40,000 bases of DNA from Chondrilla cf. caribensis (taxonomy: Eukaryota > Porifera > Demospongiae > Chondrillida > Chondrillidae): contig OZ026551.1 of the NCBI GenBank assembly GCA_964020155.1, positions 3,708,767-3,748,766 on the forward strand, in the 5' to 3' direction. Positions 1 to 10,064 of the stretch are shown here, one piece after another. The translations under genes and the position numbers were made by a program. Numbering within the stretch: the first letter of the stretch is position 1; each line of letters opens with the position of its first letter. The notes under the pieces were generated by a model, which saw only the letters and a program-made list of their open reading frames with translations, was not told where the DNA came from and ran no database searches.

Positions 1-422
1 CCCTTATCAAATGTAAGCACATGGCATCAAAATATCGTATATTATCTGCTAAACAGTGCTTATACACTGCTCATATAACAAAGAAGCTGTTGAATATGAG
101 AACAAATCCTCAACTACAATTGTCTCACTCACACACATTAATGCATTAGTCCATGCACACTTTTGTGCGCACATACACACACACCTTTTTTCACAAGTAT
201 CACCCTAGCCAACTTCGAAAGCAGTATTCATAATTGAACATTAATCCATTGACAATACAAAAGACATATAATAATATAAGTAAGAAATGAGCATTGCGAA
301 AACTGATACCATATATGTATCATCGCATGGCATTGATGAATTGTTACCAATAATGACAGTAATCATGGTAGTGATCAAATAATAAAAAATATATTCACCA
401 TCATACAGGCATGAAATCACTG

Positions 423-875
423 TTATTGAGGTTTCCTTAAGTGCGGTGCACAATATTTACAGCCACACTCCTGTAATTCAACTGCTACCTTCATTACGTA
501 TATGTCAATCTGAATGCCATCCTTTGTGCAGTTGTAGGGCATCCAGAGACCAGTGGTTGTTCCATTCCCAATTGGTTGGCAGCACTTACATTCCGGAGTA
601 TACACTATTTTGGATGAAGCCTCCCCATTAACGTCACTCGATTGGACAGGAATGCTTGAGGAAGAGCAATAGCCCCTGCATCCCGTTATAAAGAAAGGAA
701 TGGCACATTTCCCTTTGCCTTCAACATCAACATCCTTTGTCACCAATTTTAAGTAACTGTAGCACCGATTGGGTGTGATTTGGCAGCTGCTTGCCAATAA
801 CAGCATACAGAAACCAGTGGTCACAATCAGACATAGCCCTGTCTTTGATTCCGAGTTGCATACGTTGAGCTTCAT
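423..875 (-). CDS. secreted cystine-knot (CTCK / glycoprotein-hormone-like) protein, copy 1
   Basis: Single-exon reading frame of 150 residues. Residues about 12-30 form a hydrophobic signal peptide ending near 'LLLASSC'. The predicted mature part has 12 cysteines, including a C-x-G-x-C signature ('CRGYC', residues about 66-70), a 'CKCC' group and a terminal 'CGCKYC'. This layout is the one used by C-terminal cystine-knot and glycoprotein-hormone-like ligands, in which C-x-G-x-C and C-x-C make the ring threaded by the third disulfide. Two N-glycosylation sequons are present (NGT, NCT). It should therefore be an extracellular ligand or antagonist; receptor and process cannot be inferred. A paralogue lies at 9075-9527. 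The start is the only ATG before the signal peptide. Family-level call from motifs only. Confidence 0.75.
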   Translation of the reverse strand: MKLNVCNSESKTGLCLIVTTGFCMLLLASSCQITPNRCYSYLKLVTKDVDVEGKGKCAIPFFITGCRGYCSSSSIPVQSSDVNGEASSKIVYTPECKCCQPIGNGTTTGLWMPYNCTKDGIQIDIYVMKVAVELQECGCKYCAPHLRKPQ

Positions 876-990
876 GCCTTGAGTAAATGCTTGGCAGTGA
901 GCGGACAGAAGAAATCTTGAAAATTGTAGATGCTGAACGTTACTTCAAGCTGCTTACGTTGCTAACTAAGTATGACAGCAGACACCGCAC

Positions 991-997
991 TTTTATA
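991..997 (-). promoter_or_regulatory. TATA box upstream of cystine-knot copy 1
   Basis: On the minus strand this reads TATAAAA, about 118 bases upstream of the ATG at 875. That would place transcription start near 965 with a short unspliced leader. The same box is kept in the second copy at 9648-9654, which supports a promoter role. Confidence 0.5.
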
Positions 998-1078
998 CAA
1001 GCTTACCTATGTTACTCATGTAGTGTGATGTTATTCTAACATATGTCCACTTGTTTACTTCGTCAATTGGTTACTAGT

Positions 1079-1150
1079 GTTTGTGTGTGTGTTTGTGTGT
1101 TCAAGTGTGTAAGTGTGCAATACATCCATGTGTGTGTGTGTGTGTGTGAG
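1079..1150. repeat. TG-rich microsatellite
   Basis: Interrupted (TG)n tract inside the duplicated segment. The other copy (9733-9841) is longer, showing length drift after duplication. Confidence 0.9.
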
Positions 1151-1333
1151 TGTGAACATGTATATGCATGTACATGTAGTATATTATGAATTCTGATCTC
1201 TTAAGGCCCAGGAAGTATTATTAATATGTATAGCGCAGTAGTTTAGGTGTGCCATATAATATTCCAATAATATCTCTACTTTTAAAGCTGCCCGTGGCAA
1301 CCCCTATATAATTTTCATTTCGACTTCCATATT

Positions 1334-2235
1334 ACAGTTATCCAAACACCTTGGGACAGAGGGGTGGTCGGATATGCGAAACGTTCAGATAACTAAAACG
1401 GGAGTGAATGCGTTATGATATGTCAATATATTACTCGTTATTTGGCTACATGTTGGCTACAAAGCAAAACACAACAAATGGTTTGGAACTTTTTCCATTT
1501 TCCCTATAATATTGTTTTCATTTCGACTTCCGGAATGTAACGCTCGTCCACGGCTGCTTTAATTCTATACTCGGGCGGAAACTTAGTTGCCAAATCCTTT
1601 GGAATGGGAATTATGAATTGGAAACTACGAACGGACGAAAATTTAAAGGACTACATTTCGAAGGCTATTATATAGCTCGTTCGCGTCCACCTGATGTTTT
1701 AAAGGGTGAAGAGCAATGGTAAGTAATGTTTTCGATATTTGAGTGTTAAAATGGACTGCTTGTGTACGCCGTTATCTACCGAAAACCGTTTTCAATGAAT
1801 AGACTTTCGAAGGCTCTTCCATCTTCCTCCGGGTTTTCCTTGCATATTTGTATAGGGCACTTTGTAGGACATGCTTCGAGCATCATTTTGGTATATGACG
1901 CACTCGTGACCGCTTTTTTTTTGAATGGCTATCCAGTCCATAAAGCTTGATAATGGAAATTTACATGATAATGTGTAATATAGTGCGTTATTTCCATTAG
2001 ATATAACTCAATGCTGTGTACATACCGTAATATTATACCATGTTATGCATGTTATTATTACTAATCCTTGGAATCTTTACTTAATGTTTTACTTCACTGT
2101 AGGGACATGTTTGTGCTTGGGACTACTTTGTAGTAAATGCATGGAGAATTAGAAAGTATGTCTGGTTTTATGTATACATGGAATGTTTCACAGATTGAGA
2201 AAAGTTTATTTGAATGGTACATTTAATATGTATAT
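1334..2235. other. intergenic, no gene supported
   Basis: AT-rich with no frame that looks coding. A decayed inverted repeat may lie at about 1335-1405: 'acagttatccaaac' on the left is partly matched by 'gttcagataact' on the right, as in old DNA-transposon ends. A GTAAGT donor-like site at about 1719 has no recognisable exon in front of it. Confidence 0.4.
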
Positions 2236-2460
2236 CTAATATGTGCTCCTACACGTAACTGCAACAATGAATTTATTTTTTAATTTATTTTGCTCAAAAA
2301 AGATGGCTGATTTCGAACGCTGAGAATGAGAAATTGGGCTGGAACTCGTGCATTGAAGCTTCGGCAAACATAATAACTTCAACGAAGGTTTTTCTGAACT
2401 TAAGGAAGACGCCCAAGTAATTTGAGTGTGGGGGCGGCCCCACAACTTTTTCAACTCGAA
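2236..2460. repeat. dispersed repeat, related pieces at 11489-11650 and 13290-13397
   Basis: It begins with 'gtgctcctacacgtaactgc'; close variants occur at about 11490, 12803 and 29309. The inner part, about 2303-2412, is matched at 13290-13397 ('ctgaagcttcg', 'gaaagacgcc'). The copy at 11489-11650 lacks this inner part but keeps the GC-rich end ('gcgggggtggcagccccacg'). No coding capacity recognised. Confidence 0.6.
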
Positions 2461-2496
2461 TTACTTGTTTACCGACTGTTTAAGCGCATGTACCTA

Positions 2497-2545
2497 GTAT
2501 TACTAGTTGTGAACAAAGTTCAGAACCTCGCAAATGCTTGGATAT
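2497..2545. repeat. short inverted repeat partner of 4813-4860
   Basis: The sequence 'gttcagaacctcgcaaatgc' here is found reverse-complemented at about 4816-4835, with further matching bases outward. The two arms bracket the 2.3 kb holding both fold-back elements and the LINE relics. Confidence 0.7.
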
Positions 2546-2576
2546 TGATTATGTCATTGATATCATCAATGTGATG

Positions 2577-3335
2577 TTACGTTACTAATTATAGTCATTA
2601 AATGTCTGCCAACATGAACGTCACAATGGCTGTACATTTCGATGTCCCCAACGTAGACTAACAATCACTAACTTAATTTACAGTATATTAATCGGAAAAT
2701 CTGTTCCATGGAAAAATTGAAAGACATTGCTCTTGTGATGCGAAGCGAACGAATGTTGTCCCGAGACGAAATCCGGATCCAGGGGCACTCGATGAAGGAA
2801 TAACTTTCAGCCGTCGTGGTATAGCGAGTAAGTGGGCTTATAATTACCTAGCGTTAGTGAGGTTAATTGTTTCCATCGGATGGGCCGTCTCATCGAGGTC
2901 GCCCATGTTCATAATTGGTCGAAGGTGTCTCAATGAAATTTTTGTGTTCTTTTAGTCCAATATGTCAAATTTCAATCATGTGCAGCAAATGTCTATGAGG
3001 TCACAGGGGCAATACGTCAGATAGGGGCAATGGTAAGGTATTGGACTGAGGTTATCATTCACATTCTAGCACACTTACTTGCTATGCCACGACGGCTGAA
3101 AGTTTTTCCTTGGTCGAGTGCCCCTGGATCCAGATTTCGTCTCGGGACGACATTCATTGGCTTCGCATCACGAGAACACTGTCTTTCAATTTACCTGCAG
3201 AACAGATTTTCCGATAAATATTCTGTAAAGTCGGTGATTCGCAGTCTACGTTGGGGACATCGAAATGCACAGCCATTGTGACATCCATATAATATTATGT
3301 TGGCAGACATTCAATGGCTATAAATAGTAACAATA
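2577..3335. mobile_element. fold-back element with about 240-bp inverted arms
   Basis: The left arm (about 2577-2835) and right arm (about 3065-3335) are imperfect reverse complements. Shared blocks include the Mutator-like or MITE-like outer ends ('atgtctgccaacat'), a GC-rich block ('gtctcgggacgacattc' and its complement) and 'cgacggctgaaag'. The spacer is about 230 bases and has no coding frame of interest. The small frame inside the right arm (3030-3281) is a by-product. No transposase is present, so the element would be non-autonomous. Superfamily not determined. Confidence 0.7.
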
Positions 3336-3600
3336 CACATAGTCTATGCAATTCGAAACAGGTTTTGGAAAGGTGGCCTCTCATCCGAAGTTTTTCGTAA
3401 ACATTTTTTAAAATGGATATTGATCCATTCTTCTCCCAATTGATGAGTCACTTTATATTACTAATAGCTAGCTTCTTTACCCGTGAGATGAGCTTATTGT
3501 CAGGCTTGTCAACTTTCAAATATTCAACAGTGTCTTATCATAGACCCTAGAACATCAACAGCACTAGAGGTTTACAAACGGAAAAGTAAAAATAAATCTT
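3336..3600. other. intergenic, nothing recognised
   Basis: AT-rich sequence between the fold-back element and the LINE relic. No gene, tandem repeat or clear palindrome seen. Confidence 0.5.
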
Positions 3601-3862
3601 GTAATGATGGAAATAGACAACTTATGATTATACTATTATTATTGGCCAGTGATATTGTAGTAAATCCTGGTACTCTTGATGTCTGTCCTATAATATGTCT
3701 TCAAATATATATAATTGCAGAACACCACAGGGCTGTACTGTGTGATGTCTGTTCCAAATGGTATCATGCAAAGTGTGTTTATTAATCTGTTGGATATTAT
3801 GAAAGTCTAAGTTTTCAAGATGATTTCAATTGGTTATGTAAATTTTACAAAAAGGTCTGCTA
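3601..3862 (+). pseudogene. decayed LINE N-terminal fragment with PHD finger
   Basis: Conceptual translation with interruptions gives a hydrophobic lead-in followed by 'ASDIVVNPG', the typical opening of many non-LTR element ORFs. A PHD-type zinc finger follows ('AVLCDVCSKWYHAKC', then 'FNWLCKF'). The C-x2-C, H-x2-C and W-x-C pattern of such fingers is visible. There is an internal stop after the H-x2-C half. No reverse transcriptase domain follows, so this is a truncated relic. It is a different family from the minus-strand retroelements at 4.9-8.6 kb. Confidence 0.6.
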
Positions 3863-4037
3863 ATTTAAAATGAAACTGAGTTATACTATCAGAAACTGCT
3901 CAGATATAATAATGCTTTATGTATGATCCTGAATCAGATGTTCCATGAAAAAAACGAAGAAAAACAATATTTGAAGGACACTTGTACGTATGCTTATTTT
4001 GATCCCCATACAGAAGTTGCAATATTCTATATATGTA

Positions 4038-4342
4038 AGTTCATCATGATAATATTATAGTGTATAATCCAGTACTAATTAAATTATCTGTAAGAGTCAA
4101 ATTGTCATGCAGATTCTGTTCAAAGCAATCAAATGGAAACTTGCATCAAAACCAAACACAATGTGCTAATGCATCACAAATGCCATTAACCACAACACAA
4201 TATCCAACACTGCATGCCATACAGTGCAGTACTGCACAACATTCCATTTGATTGCTTTGAACAGAATCTGCATGACAATTTGACTCTCACAGATAATTTA
4301 ATTAGTACTGGATTATACACTATAATATTATCATGATGAACT
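4038..4342. mobile_element. near-perfect fold-back, arms about 99 bp
   Basis: Arms 4039-4137 and 4243-4341 are reverse complements with about one mismatch, around a 105-base spacer. Nothing coding is inside; the small frame read through it is accidental. The high arm identity implies a young element or recent arm homogenisation. Confidence 0.8.
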
Positions 4343-4865
4343 CAACAAAACCAAGCACATTCAAATGCAGATACATCCACAAGTTCATACAAAAGATGCA
4401 AATTCCAATGACCACAGCCATGATTATGATGTACGAAACAATCACAATGTGTAAATTCCACAAGAGCAATATAAATGGAAGCAATCCCACAGTATCATTC
4501 GCCGTGAAATGTGGCCATTACTTTCCAATAACACTAAACCTTAGGTCCTACATATTATAAATGTTTGAGATGTGTCCATGATATAAACACTTCAAAAAGG
4601 TTCTCCTGGTCCAAGCAAATGACATTAACCCTGGTTCAGTACCTCAATGCTTGCAAGGTTTAACACAAGTGTAGAAAATTAATGTTAATAGCCTGAACAT
4701 CAACCATCACTTATGTCCACAAAAACACAGGTGGTCAATGTTGGTAGGGGTTGCTCATCTGCAGAATCGTTTTATGATAGATCTTGATATGCAATACGAT
4801 CTATGGTTTATGCCCTAGCATTTGCGAGGTTCTGAACTTGTTCATGACTAGTTATGGGAGTGCTA
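4343..4865 (+). pseudogene. AT-rich stretch with a second decayed LINE start
   Basis: At about 4600-4710 the plus strand encodes 'QANDINPGS' followed after a stop by 'KINVNSLNI', the same opening motif seen in the relic at 3601. The rest (4343-4590 and 4711-4865) has no recognisable gene. Confidence 0.45.
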
Positions 4866-5893
4866 TTATGGGGGTTGTATCCTGTATTCTGTGGGCGTGG
4901 TATTCGTCGGGAATGAGTACATTTGGTCGGGGAGGTCAGCAGTGGACTGGAATTGGGGGGGAAGGTGGTTGGTTAGGAAGTCATAAATGGTTTTGAGTAC
5001 AGCATCATGTCTGTGGTTGTATCTCCTGATATTGAGGGCATATGTACACATGCTGAGGACATGTTGGAGTGTCCGCTCTTTCCCACACAGGGTACATTCT
5101 CTTGACTTCAGTTTTCCCCATAGGTGGAGGTTTGCGTTGCGAGGCAAGGTGTCTTTAACTGCATTTTGGGCAAACTTGAAGATGTGTCCAGGGAGTTGGG
5201 AAATTGCATCGACCCATGTTGCAGCTGAATTATCCTCAAACTGGCATAACATTTGCCCTTGCACTTGGAGATTCTTACTGTGTTCCCATATAACTTCATC
5301 ATGCTACTTCTGTACAGTGTTCTTCACTCTTGTCTTGATGGTCTTCTTGGATGCTCCGGGTTCATTTTTCATGGCTTCCACAACTTTTGAGAAGGGCTGG
5401 AATGTTTCTCTTTGTTTGCTTCGCACCTTTCGTGTCAGGGTGCTGGTGAGGTGCCGTACTGCAGAGTCTTTTCATGTTATCAGAGTGGTTGCCTTCGAGA
5501 TCTGCTATTTTTTGTATATTGTGGCTATTGATGGAAGTTCTAGGCCCCCTTTGCACTTTGGTAGGTACAGTGAGTTGGGGTCCGCTGGTTTGGTTAGGCT
5601 AGCCCATTTCTTCAAGTATCTTGTCGCTGTGGCTGTCAGCTCCCTCTCATCATAGGTTATTGGGAAGCTGTTGATGGACAATTCCCAAGTTGGGGGAGGG
5701 CAGACTGCCAGCTTATATAGCCGTAGTTTCTATTGGCGGGTGACCAGAGATGCATCGACTCATTGTAATAGCAACTCCAGTTTCTTCTTCAGTGATTATC
5801 TGGTTTCTATTTTTGGTACAGGATGGACACAAGGGCTCCAAGGAAATTGATGGTAGAGTCACCCAGATAGAGGATGGGTTCGTTGTTGAGGTC
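4866..5893 (-). pseudogene. older relic of the same non-LTR retroelement family (C-terminal half)
   Basis: Read on the minus strand through several frames. It begins near 5893 with 'YLGDSTINFLGA', matching '[12 protein letters not shown]' in the longer relic. It continues with 'WELSINSFP', 'IYKKLQISKATT' and a terminal zinc finger 'CTLCGKERTLQHVLSMC'. It stops near 4866 before the conserved endonuclease core ('PTEYRIQPP' replaces 'RPD'). At least two frameshifts and one stop interrupt it. It aligns along its length with 6.3-7.3 kb but at moderate identity, so it is a separate, older insertion in the same orientation. Confidence 0.8.
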
Positions 5894-5968
5894 CATGAGA
5901 AATAAAAAGAAAAATAAGAGTCACAGAAAAACTAAATAGTAAATGATTTGGGGAAATAAATGTGTTGT

Positions 5969-6594
5969 TCAGGATTGGATGTCTCCCTCTTTCCAGTCTC
6001 TCTTGCACCAAATCCGGTAAGATTCCTGGACACAAATCTTTATGATTTCGGCTTCGATCGCTTCCTGATCCTGTCTCCTAGATGGTACTAGTCTATAGAG
6101 ACTGTCGAAACTGTTACAATGAAGAAATCCTCTTGACCCCACTTCTATTGTGAGGAGGTTGGCAGTGTACCCATTGGTTTGCATTCACTGAGTAAATCCC
6201 AATACCTGTGTGTCTTCCTTCAGATAGCAGAATCAGTGCATGTCTCGAAGGGCACAGTCAGCTCAATGAGAGTGATTTTGGTCTGGTCCAACACAGTGAT
6301 GTCGGGGCGGCTGTCTGTGGTAGCGTTGTGCTGAGGGAATACGTACTGCTGGTCACACAGGTCAACAGTGACACTTGTGGTGGGTGGAAGGTGCCTCACT
6401 AGGAAGGTGTAAATAGGATCGCATTGTGCCTGATGTTGTACCTTCTCTTCTCCAGAGCATGGAGGCAGGTATTGAGGATGTGGAGCAGGGTTTGACGTTG
6501 GTCGCAGAGGTTGCAAGATCGGGGTGGTAGCTTCTTCCACAGGTGTGAGTTGGCATTGTGTGGCAGCATGTCTGTCAGGGAGTTCAAGGCGAAC
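5969..6594 (-). pseudogene. 3' end of the retroelement at 6595-8640: zinc finger and restriction-like endonuclease
   Basis: The long frame ends at 6595 but homology continues after a frameshift. The next frame gives 'SHLWKKLP' and the finger 'CNLCDQRQTLLHILNTC'. After a second shift comes 'RPDITVLDQTKITLIELTVP', the PD-(D/E)-x-K-type core of R2-like elements. After another break the typical tail 'TIEVGSRGF' and 'RLVPSRRQDQEAI' follows, to about 5969. So three breaks separate the polymerase from its endonuclease and this copy cannot move by itself. About 75 AT-rich bases separate it from the older relic. Confidence 0.8.
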
Positions 6595-8640
6595 TTAAAG
6601 ACTCTCAGGCAGGGTCACAATTGTGGAAGACCATAAGCAGGGAGCTCTGCTGATTTTGTCCTTTAGTGGCTGGTTTTGGATAACTAGGCTGGTGCTGTGG
6701 GTGAGACAGGCCTCGGTGTCTGCTGCCTCTACCTGCTTCTTAGCCGATGTGCTAAGCTGCTTGGAGGAGGCTCCAGGATTGTCTTTCATGGCTTGGATGT
6801 CTTCTTGGAAGGGCTTGAAGGCTGGTCTCTGTTGGGTGGCATCTTCCCTGGTTTCCTGGCTGGTGATAGCTCTGACCATAGGGTCTCTTGAGCAGGTGTA
6901 GGTGGCAGCCTTAGTGACTTGCAGCTTCTTGTAGATCAAGGTGAGTGGTGGCAGATCAAGGCCACTGTGTTCCTTTGGTAAGAACAAGCAACCAGTGTCT
7001 TCTGATTTGGCAAGACCGCACAATCTCTTTAGAAAGCTGGTGGCGATGGGTTGGAGTGTTATCTTCAACCAGGACAATGGGAAGCAGTTGACGGAGAGCT
7101 CCCAGGTCAGTCGTGGGCAGATGGCGAGCTTGAATAACTTCAGCTTTTGTTGCCTGGAGACAAGGGTAGCATCAACCTTCTCAAGGAGGTGAGTCAAATT
7201 CTTTATCAACCCATCTCGTGCTTGAGTCTTAGTGCCGTGGATACACACTGGGGCTCCGAGGAAGAGGAAGGTGCTGTCTCCAATATATGGGATGGCTTCT
7301 CTGTTGAGAGTGAGGTTGGGGTCGTAAGGCTTACCGCTGGAAGCCCCAATTGCCAGGGACACACACTTGGGGATGTTGGCTTTCGCGCCGGACCACATCA
7401 GCCAGGCCTCGGTGGTGTTAATGAGTATCCGACAAGATGACGGACCATCAGCAATCAGTGACTTGTCGTCCGCATACTGCAGCAAGTTGGATCGATGGGA
7501 CGATGTGCCCAGGGTGTAACCCAAGTCTGGGTGGCATCTTGTAATTGTACCAACGAGGGTGTTCATGGCTGTGTTGAACACAATCACAGACAGGGGATCG
7601 CCCTGGTATACTCCCATCTGAAGGTGGAAGGGATCCGTCTGCCAGGACTTGGTGGAGATGACTCCTTTGAGGTCTTGGTACAAGTTGCAGATCATGTCAA
7701 CCATTGCCTGGGGAGCATGACAATGTTGCAGGGAGAAACGGATGAGATCATGGTGAACGCTGCCGAAGGCATTAGCAAGGTCAAGCCAGCAGATGCAGAG
7801 GGACTTGTGCTTTTTGTAGTCCTCACCGAGGATGGATAAGAGCTTCAAGTGGTGCTCAGTGCATCCTGGGACTCCTTCCACAAATGCTTTCTGGACAGCT
7901 GTGTTCAAGTAGTTGTTTCCCACCATGTATGACATCCATCTCTGCTTCACCAGGCTAGTGAAGACCTTGCCAATGCAGGATGTCAAGGCAATAGGACGGA
8001 AATTGTTTGGTTTGCTGGGATCGACTTCAGCATTCTTCTTTCCTAATAGCTGGATGACGCCGACTTTCCATGCTGCTGGAACCCTCTTCTGTTCCCAGGA
8101 GGAGTTGAAGATGTGCAACAGGGCTGGTGTCAGGGAGGGGCACTTTTTTAGGACAAGGTATGGAATCTGATCTACTGGGCTGGGAGTGGATGTTGCTTTG
8201 GACTTAGCAATGATGTGGCTGACCTCTTCTTCAGTGAATTCACTGGTAACCATGGGAATTTTTGGGGAGGAAGGTTCTGGCATCCATGAGGGGAGGCTGA
8301 ATGTTTTTGATGTAGCTGAGCATGTGCTGGTGAAGAAAGATTTGGCTTCATGCTTGCTGAAAGATGGCTGGATAGATGTGTGGCTGTCATCGTTGAGGAT
8401 TTTCTTCGCAAAAGCATGGAGATTTCGATGGCACTCTTTCCTCTGCTGCATGAAGGAGTTCATGATGCTCATGGCCTTGCTGGAGATACCAGGGTGGACC
8501 TGCTTCAGAACCTTGTAGATGTAGAAGGCGTAGGTTTCCTTTCTGGTCTTTCTGCGCTTCTTCTTGTCACCTGGGGCTTTGGGGGCCTTCACGGCTGCCT
8601 TCTTCTCTCCCTTCTTACTGCACAAGCATAATAGAGACAC
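6595..8640 (-). pseudogene. R2-like non-LTR reverse transcriptase, in-frame with a histone H2B segment at its N-terminus
   Basis: Open frame of about 681 codons. Residues 8-63 are histone H2B (separate entry). Residues about 65-125 are the pre-RT region ('[12 protein letters not shown]', 'PSWMPEP'). Residues about 150-470 are the polymerase: 'FRPIALTSC' (214-222), 'LDLANAF' (286-292), 'QGDPLS' (346-351) and the catalytic 'YADD' (389-392). The thumb and linker follow to the stop. The first codon of the frame is GTG just after a TAG; the first ATG is at residue 57, inside the H2B part, so no normal start exists here. The usual N-terminal DNA-binding region is absent, and the endonuclease is split off by frameshifts. 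The GC content is clearly higher than the surroundings. Because of the missing start and broken 3' end I call it a pseudogene, though the RT frame itself is uninterrupted. Confidence 0.88.
8452..8619 (-). pseudogene. histone H2B N-terminal fragment fused to the reverse transcriptase
   Basis: Fifty-six residues match animal H2B: basic tail '[16 protein letters not shown]', then the first histone-fold helix '[18 protein letters not shown]', loop and the start of helix 2 '[13 protein letters not shown]'. Compared with canonical H2B, the two residues usually found between HP and GISS (Asp-Thr) are missing. The first four or five residues with the start codon are also missing. The rest of helix 2, helix 3 and the C-terminal helix are absent and I do not see them elsewhere in the window. 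The frame passes straight into '[11 protein letters not shown]' of the retroelement. Not a functional histone: half of the fold needed to pair with H4 is gone. Confidence 0.88.
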
Positions 8641-9074
8641 CTAAATAAACATCCCTTATCAAATGTAAGCACATGGCATCTATATATTGTATATTATCTG
8701 CTAAACAGTGCTTATACACTGCTCATATAACAAAGAAGCTGTTGAATATGAGAACAAATCCTCATCTACAATTGTCTCACTCACACATATTAATGCATTT
8801 GTGCATGCACACTTTTGTGCATACATATACGCACACTCTTTCACAAGTATCACCCTAGCCAACTTCGAGAGCAATATTCATAATTGAACATTAATCCATT
8901 TTGCAATACAAAAGACATAAAAATAATATAAATAAGAAACGAGCATTGCGAAAACAGATACCATGTATGTATCATTGCATGGCATTGATGAATTGTTACC
9001 AATAATGATAGTAATCATGGTAGTGATCAAATAATAATAAATAAATTCACCATTGTACACACATGAAATCACTG

Positions 9075-9527
9075 TTATTGAAGTTTCCTTAAGGGCGGTG
9101 TACAATATTTACAGCCACACTCCTGTAATTCAACTGCTACCTTCATTACGTATGTGTCAATCCGAATGCCATCCTTTGTGCAGTTGTAGGGCATCAAGAG
9201 GTTAGTGGTGGTTCCATTCCCGGTTGGTTGGCAGCACTTACATTTCGGTACATATACTATTTTGGAAGAAGCCTCCCCACTAAAGTCACCCACTTGGACA
9301 GGAATGCTTGAGGAAGAGCAATAGCCCATGCATCCCGGTAGGAAGGAAGGAATGGCACATTTCCCTTTACCTTCAACGTCAACATCATTTGTCACCAATT
9401 TTGAGTAACTGTAGCACCGATTGGGTGTGATTTGGCAGCTGCTTGCCAATAACAGCATACAGAAACCAGTGGTCACAATCAGACATAGGCCTGTCTTTGA
9501 TTCCGAGTTGCATACGTTGAGCTTCAT
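9075..9527 (-). CDS. secreted cystine-knot (CTCK / glycoprotein-hormone-like) protein, copy 2
   Basis: 150 residues, same length and same 12 mature cysteines as copy 1, with 'CMGYC' as the C-x-G-x-C signature and 'CGCKYC' near the end. About 20 residues differ from copy 1. None of these lies in the first 41 residues (signal peptide plus the first two mature cysteines), and no cysteine changes. Both copies look intact, so both may be expressed. No further exons are needed to make a complete protein. Function beyond a secreted ligand-like protein is not known. Confidence 0.75.
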   Translation of the reverse strand: MKLNVCNSESKTGLCLIVTTGFCMLLLASSCQITPNRCYSYSKLVTNDVDVEGKGKCAIPSFLPGCMGYCSSSSIPVQVGDFSGEASSKIVYVPKCKCCQPTGNGTTTNLLMPYNCTKDGIRIDTYVMKVAVELQECGCKYCTPPLRKLQ

Positions 9528-9647
9528 GCCTTGAATAAATGCTTGGCAGAGAGCGGACGAAAGAAATCTTGAATCTAAAATTGTAGATGCTGAACGTTAC
9601 TTCAAGCTGTTCACAATGCTAACTACGTATGACAGCAGACACCACAC

Positions 9648-9654
9648 TTTTATA
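9648..9654 (-). promoter_or_regulatory. TATA box upstream of cystine-knot copy 2
   Basis: TATAAAA on the minus strand, about 121 bases before the ATG at 9527, at the position equivalent to 991-997. Confidence 0.5.
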
Positions 9655-9732
9655 CAAGCTTACCTATGTTACTCATGTAGTGTGGTGTTATTCTAACACG
9701 TGCACTTGTTTAGTTCATCAATTGGTTACTAG

Positions 9733-9841
9733 TGTGTGTGTGTGTGTGTGTGTGTGCACGTGTGTGTGTTCAAGTGTGTACGTGTGTGTGTGTGCACGTG
9801 CATGTGTGTTCAAGTGTGTAATTGTGTGTGTGTGTGTGTGA
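9733..9841. repeat. TG-rich microsatellite
   Basis: Interrupted (TG)n with 'gtgcacgtg' interruptions, expanded relative to the first copy. Confidence 0.9.
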
Positions 9842-10064
9842 AGCATATGGATGCATGTGTGTGTGAGAACATGCCTATGAACGTACATGTATTATGATCT
9901 CTTAAGGCCCAGGAAGTATCATTAATATGTATAGCGCAGTAGTTTAGGTGTGCCATATAATATTCCAATACTACGTATCTACTTTTAAAAGCTGCCTATG
10001 GCAATCCCTGTATAATTTTTCATTTCGACTTTCATATTATGTTGCACTTGATGTATATATATAT

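Larger units (their letters stand above)
1..1333. repeat. left copy of a segmental duplication (pairs with 8651-10040)
   Basis: The first base already aligns with position about 8653, so the true left end lies outside the window. Similarity runs through the cystine-knot gene and its upstream region and fades near 1333, after a shared stretch beginning 'cttaaggcccaggaagta'. The two copies differ by scattered substitutions and by the length of a TG-rich tract. Copy spacing is about 8.65 kb in direct orientation, and the retroelement relics lie between the copies. It is unknown whether the duplication unit also included the retroelement. Confidence 0.9.
8651..10040. repeat. right copy of the segmental duplication
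   Basis: Matches 1-1333 in direct orientation. It starts immediately beyond the 5' end of the H2B-RT frame (within about 12 bases). It ends near 10040, where the fold-back element at 10065 begins. It carries the second cystine-knot gene. Confidence 0.9.

Noticed and set aside
6623..8631. Plus-strand open frames opposite the reverse transcriptase
   Set aside because: Antisense shadows of the GC-rich retroelement; no recognisable domains.
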